64,000 bases of DNA, from NCBI RefSeq assembly GCF_009765995.1, contig NZ_LMUI01000042.1, positions 406,592 to 470,591 of the forward strand. Reading direction: 5' to 3'. The notes below the pieces were generated by a model. That model was given only the letters and a program-made list of their open reading frames with translations. It had not been told where the DNA came from and searched no databases. A program made the position numbers and the translations under genes. This stretch comes from Methylocapsa sp. S129. Its GTDB lineage: Bacteria > Pseudomonadota > Alphaproteobacteria > Rhizobiales > Beijerinckiaceae. Of the stretch, positions 61,971-64,000 are shown in pieces (the stretch's first letter is position 1; each line of letters starts with the position of its first letter).

Positions 61971-63602
61971 ATGCCGGTTCTGGATTGGATTGGGAAGAAG
62001 GCGGTGGTGAATCATCATCGCGAGGTTCCCTATCGACTCATTCATTGCGACAAGGACAAGAGCGTCGGCGATCCGGACGCGGGCAATCTGCTGGTTCAGG
62101 GCGACAATCTTGAGGCGCTGAAGGCGCTGCTTCCCTATTACGCGGGTAAGGTGAAGTGCATCTATATCGACCCGCCGTACAACACCGGCAATGAGGGCTG
62201 GGTCTACAACGACAACGTCAATTCGCCGGAAATCAAGGCGTGGCTGGGCTCAGTTGTGGGCAAGGAGGCGGAGGATCTGTCGCGGCACGACAAATGGCTT
62301 TGCATGATGTATCCGCGATTGCGCTTATTGAAGGAGTTTCTGCGAGACGATGGGATCCTGGCGATAAGTTGTGACGATAACGAGGCACACCGACTCCGTT
62401 CGGTCATTGACGACATATTTGGTTCGAAAAACTTCGTGAGCACGATCATTTGGCAGAAGCGCTATTCGCCCGCAGGAGACGCGACATGGTTTTCCGAAGA
62501 GCACGATTTTATCCTGTTTATTGCCAAGGACAGGAGGAATTGGTCACCGAAAGGGTTGAAGCGAACAGCTAAGCAAAATTCGCTTTATAAAAATCCTGAC
62601 AACGATCCGCGCGGCCCTTGGCAGTCAGACAATTATACAGCCAATAAGAACAGCGACGAACGACCGAAGAGTTTCTATCCGCTCATTCAGCCGAATACCG
62701 GGGAAGAGATTTGGCCTTCAAGAACCGCAGTGTGGCGTTACTCTCCAGAAGAGCACAGGCGTCACGTCGCGGAGGGTTTAATTTGGTGGGGCAAGACTGG
62801 AAGGAACACGACGCCTCGTTTCAAACGATTTCTGGATAAAGTGGGCGATGTTCGCCCGAGCACGATTTGGCTGCATTCTGATGTCGGTCACAACCAGGAC
62901 GCCAAGAGAGAATTAATCGATATATTTGGGCGCGAGGACAATCTGTTCCCCACGCCGAAGCCAATTTCATTGATCGCTCGCATTGTGCAGCTCTGCACCG
63001 AACCAGGCGATATTGTTCTCGATTCATTCGCGGGTTCGGGGACAACGGGGGTAGCAGTCGCTCGCGAGGGAGACGGGCGGAGATTCATATTGATCGAAAT
63101 GGAATCGACCATTTGTCAATCGGTCACTGCGACGCGGTTACAGAGGGTCATCGAAGGCTATGATCGAGAGAAGACCGACGGAACAAAGGATCGTGTTAAA
63201 GGCATCAGCTCCGGCTTCCGTTTCTGCACCCTCGGCGATCCTCTCTTCGACGCCGACGGCAATGTGAGCCCCGCCGTCACCTACGCCGACCTCGCCGCGC
63301 ACGTCTTCTTTTGCGAAACGGGCTCGCCGATTCCGCGCCGCGCCGACGGATCGTCGCCGCTCATCGGCGTCTTCCAAGGCCGCGCGATCTTCCTGCTGCA
63401 TTCCGCCGAAGCAATCGGCGTCGCGAGCGCAAACGCGGGCAATGTCCTGACCGTGTCCATGTTGGCAAGCCTCCCCTCGCCCGAGCCGGGCTTTGGCGGT
63501 GTGCGCATCGTCTATGGCGAAGGTTGCACGGTTCCGGACGAGCGGCTCGCACGCCATGGGGTCACGTTCAAGCAAATTCCCTATCAAATCGAGGGGCTGT
63601 GA
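61971..63602 (+). CDS. Type III-like DNA methyltransferase (Mod)
   Basis: A 543-residue N6-adenine or N4-cytosine methyltransferase of the beta group: motif IV, DPPYNTGNEGWVY, at residue 67 comes before motif I, FAGSGTTGVAVAREGDGR, at about 352. QGDNLEALKALLPYYAGKVK precedes motif IV, as in type III Mod proteins. The central 250 residues (62450-62950), the target-recognition region, are distinctly AT-richer than the flanks, typical of exchangeable specificity. Start at 61971, behind GAGGG. A RhuM-family gene follows within three bases; a Res or other partner may lie beyond the edge. Confidence 0.9.
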   Translation: MPVLDWIGKKAVVNHHREVPYRLIHCDKDKSVGDPDAGNLLVQGDNLEALKALLPYYAGKVKCIYIDPPYNTGNEGWVYNDNVNSPEIKAWLGSVVGKEAEDLSRHDKWLCMMYPRLRLLKEFLRDDGILAISCDDNEAHRLRSVIDDIFGSKNFVSTIIWQKRYSPAGDATWFSEEHDFILFIAKDRRNWSPKGLKRTAKQNSLYKNPDNDPRGPWQSDNYTANKNSDERPKSFYPLIQPNTGEEIWPSRTAVWRYSPEEHRRHVAEGLIWWGKTGRNTTPRFKRFLDKVGDVRPSTIWLHSDVGHNQDAKRELIDIFGREDNLFPTPKPISLIARIVQLCTEPGDIVLDSFAGSGTTGVAVAREGDGRRFILIEMESTICQSVTATRLQRVIEGYDREKTDGTKDRVKGISSGFRFCTLGDPLFDADGNVSPAVTYADLAAHVFFCETGSPIPRRADGSSPLIGVFQGRAIFLLHSAEAIGVASANAGNVLTVSMLASLPSPEPGFGGVRIVYGEGCTVPDERLARHGVTFKQIPYQIEGL

Positions 63603-63604
63603 GC

Positions 63605-64000
63605 ATGGCGGACAGGCCGCCGCCGCGTGAAGGCGAAATCCTTCTGTATACCGGGTCGGCCGGCGCTATCCGGGTCGAAGTCCTGTTTGAAGAGGAAAGC
63701 TTTTGGCTTACGCAAAAGCGGATGGCCGAGCTTTTCGAGGTGGACGTCCGCACGGTCAACGAACATTTGAAAAACATTTTCAGGACCGGCGAACTCGCCG
63801 AAGATTCAGTTATCCGGAAATTCCGGATGACTGCCGCCGACGGCAAGAGCTATCTCACGAGCTTCTACAATCTCGACGTCATTATCGCGGTCGGCTACCG
63901 CGTCAACAGCAGACAGGCGACGCAATTTCGAATCTGGGCGACCTCGGTTCTGCGCGAATTCATCATCAAGGGCTTCGCGCTCGATGACCAGCGCCTGAAG
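63605..64000 (+). CDS. RhuM-family (virulence RhuM / Fic-associated) protein, N-terminal part
   Basis: The 132 codons visible to the edge include LFEEESFWLTQKRMAELFEV, TVNEHLKNIFRTGELAEDSV, FRMTAADGKSYLTSFYNLDV and YRVNSRQATQFRIWATSVLR. This is the RhuM domain (PF13310), with an N-terminal winged-helix-like part. RhuM genes are often inserted in restriction-modification or toxin-antitoxin islands. The start codon is two bases after the methyltransferase stop, so the two are co-translated. The rest of the gene is outside the window. Confidence 0.88.
   Translation, partial: MADRPPPREGEILLYTGSAGAIRVEVLFEEESFWLTQKRMAELFEVDVRTVNEHLKNIFRTGELAEDSVIRKFRMTAADGKSYLTSFYNLDVIIAVGYRVNSRQATQFRIWATSVLREFIIKGFALDDQRLK

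Overview
The window is GC-rich, densely coding chromosomal DNA from an alphaproteobacterium, most likely of the order Hyphomicrobiales (Rhizobiales; a Beijerinckiaceae or Methylocystaceae-like organism is my guess). The pointers are several ABC importers, DUF1127 and MocR regulators, an Omp25-type barrel, an ECF42/DGPF cluster and many palindromic intergenic repeats. No rRNA, tRNA, CRISPR array or recognisable insertion sequence was found.

Layout. 1-4.7 kb: a sugar-scavenging locus (GH172 hydrolase, two permeases, a Tat-exported binding protein) read leftward, with a divergent LacI regulator and a perfect 18-bp palindrome between. 4.7-6.9 kb: dxs with a coupled small membrane protein. 7.2-12.2 kb: a complete branched-chain-type ABC importer. 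12.5-15.1 kb: a DUF3592 protein and a divergent LysR/RutE-like pair, flanked by two copies of a structured 270-bp repeat. 16.2-18.4 kb: an ECF42 sigma factor with two DGPF proteins and two candidate sigma promoters. 18.6-23.2 kb: fatty acid beta-oxidation genes and a histidine kinase. 23.3-31.4 kb: small proteins, a MocR regulator, a GGDEF/EAL protein, a ClC protein, and an EamA exporter beside a broken EamA copy. 31.6-36.1 kb: an organosulfur-type operon (SsuCAB-like importer plus flavin monooxygenase). 36.2-40.2 kb: GNAT, AmpD-like amidase, glycine-zipper lipoprotein, PoxB.

40.6-47.9 kb is the most unusual stretch. A membrane-anchored SARP/BTAD regulator is followed by four copies of an ~85-bp element, each carrying TTGACG three times at exactly 11-bp spacing, in front of small secreted, membrane or soluble proteins (some paralogous, one broken) and a LuxR-type regulator. 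This looks like a local regulon built by cassette duplication.

48.1-56.7 kb: an outer-membrane barrel, a quinone reductase/LysR pair, and a three-gene envelope operon whose last product joins part of a periplasmic sugar-binding domain to a trypsin-like protease. 57.2-61.5 kb: metF with an ArsR-methyltransferase regulator, a PsiF-like protein, PrmB and an SH3-like secreted protein. 61.6-64 kb: a third copy of the structured repeat, then a type III-like DNA methyltransferase and a RhuM-family gene cut by the window edge, probably the start of a restriction or defence locus.
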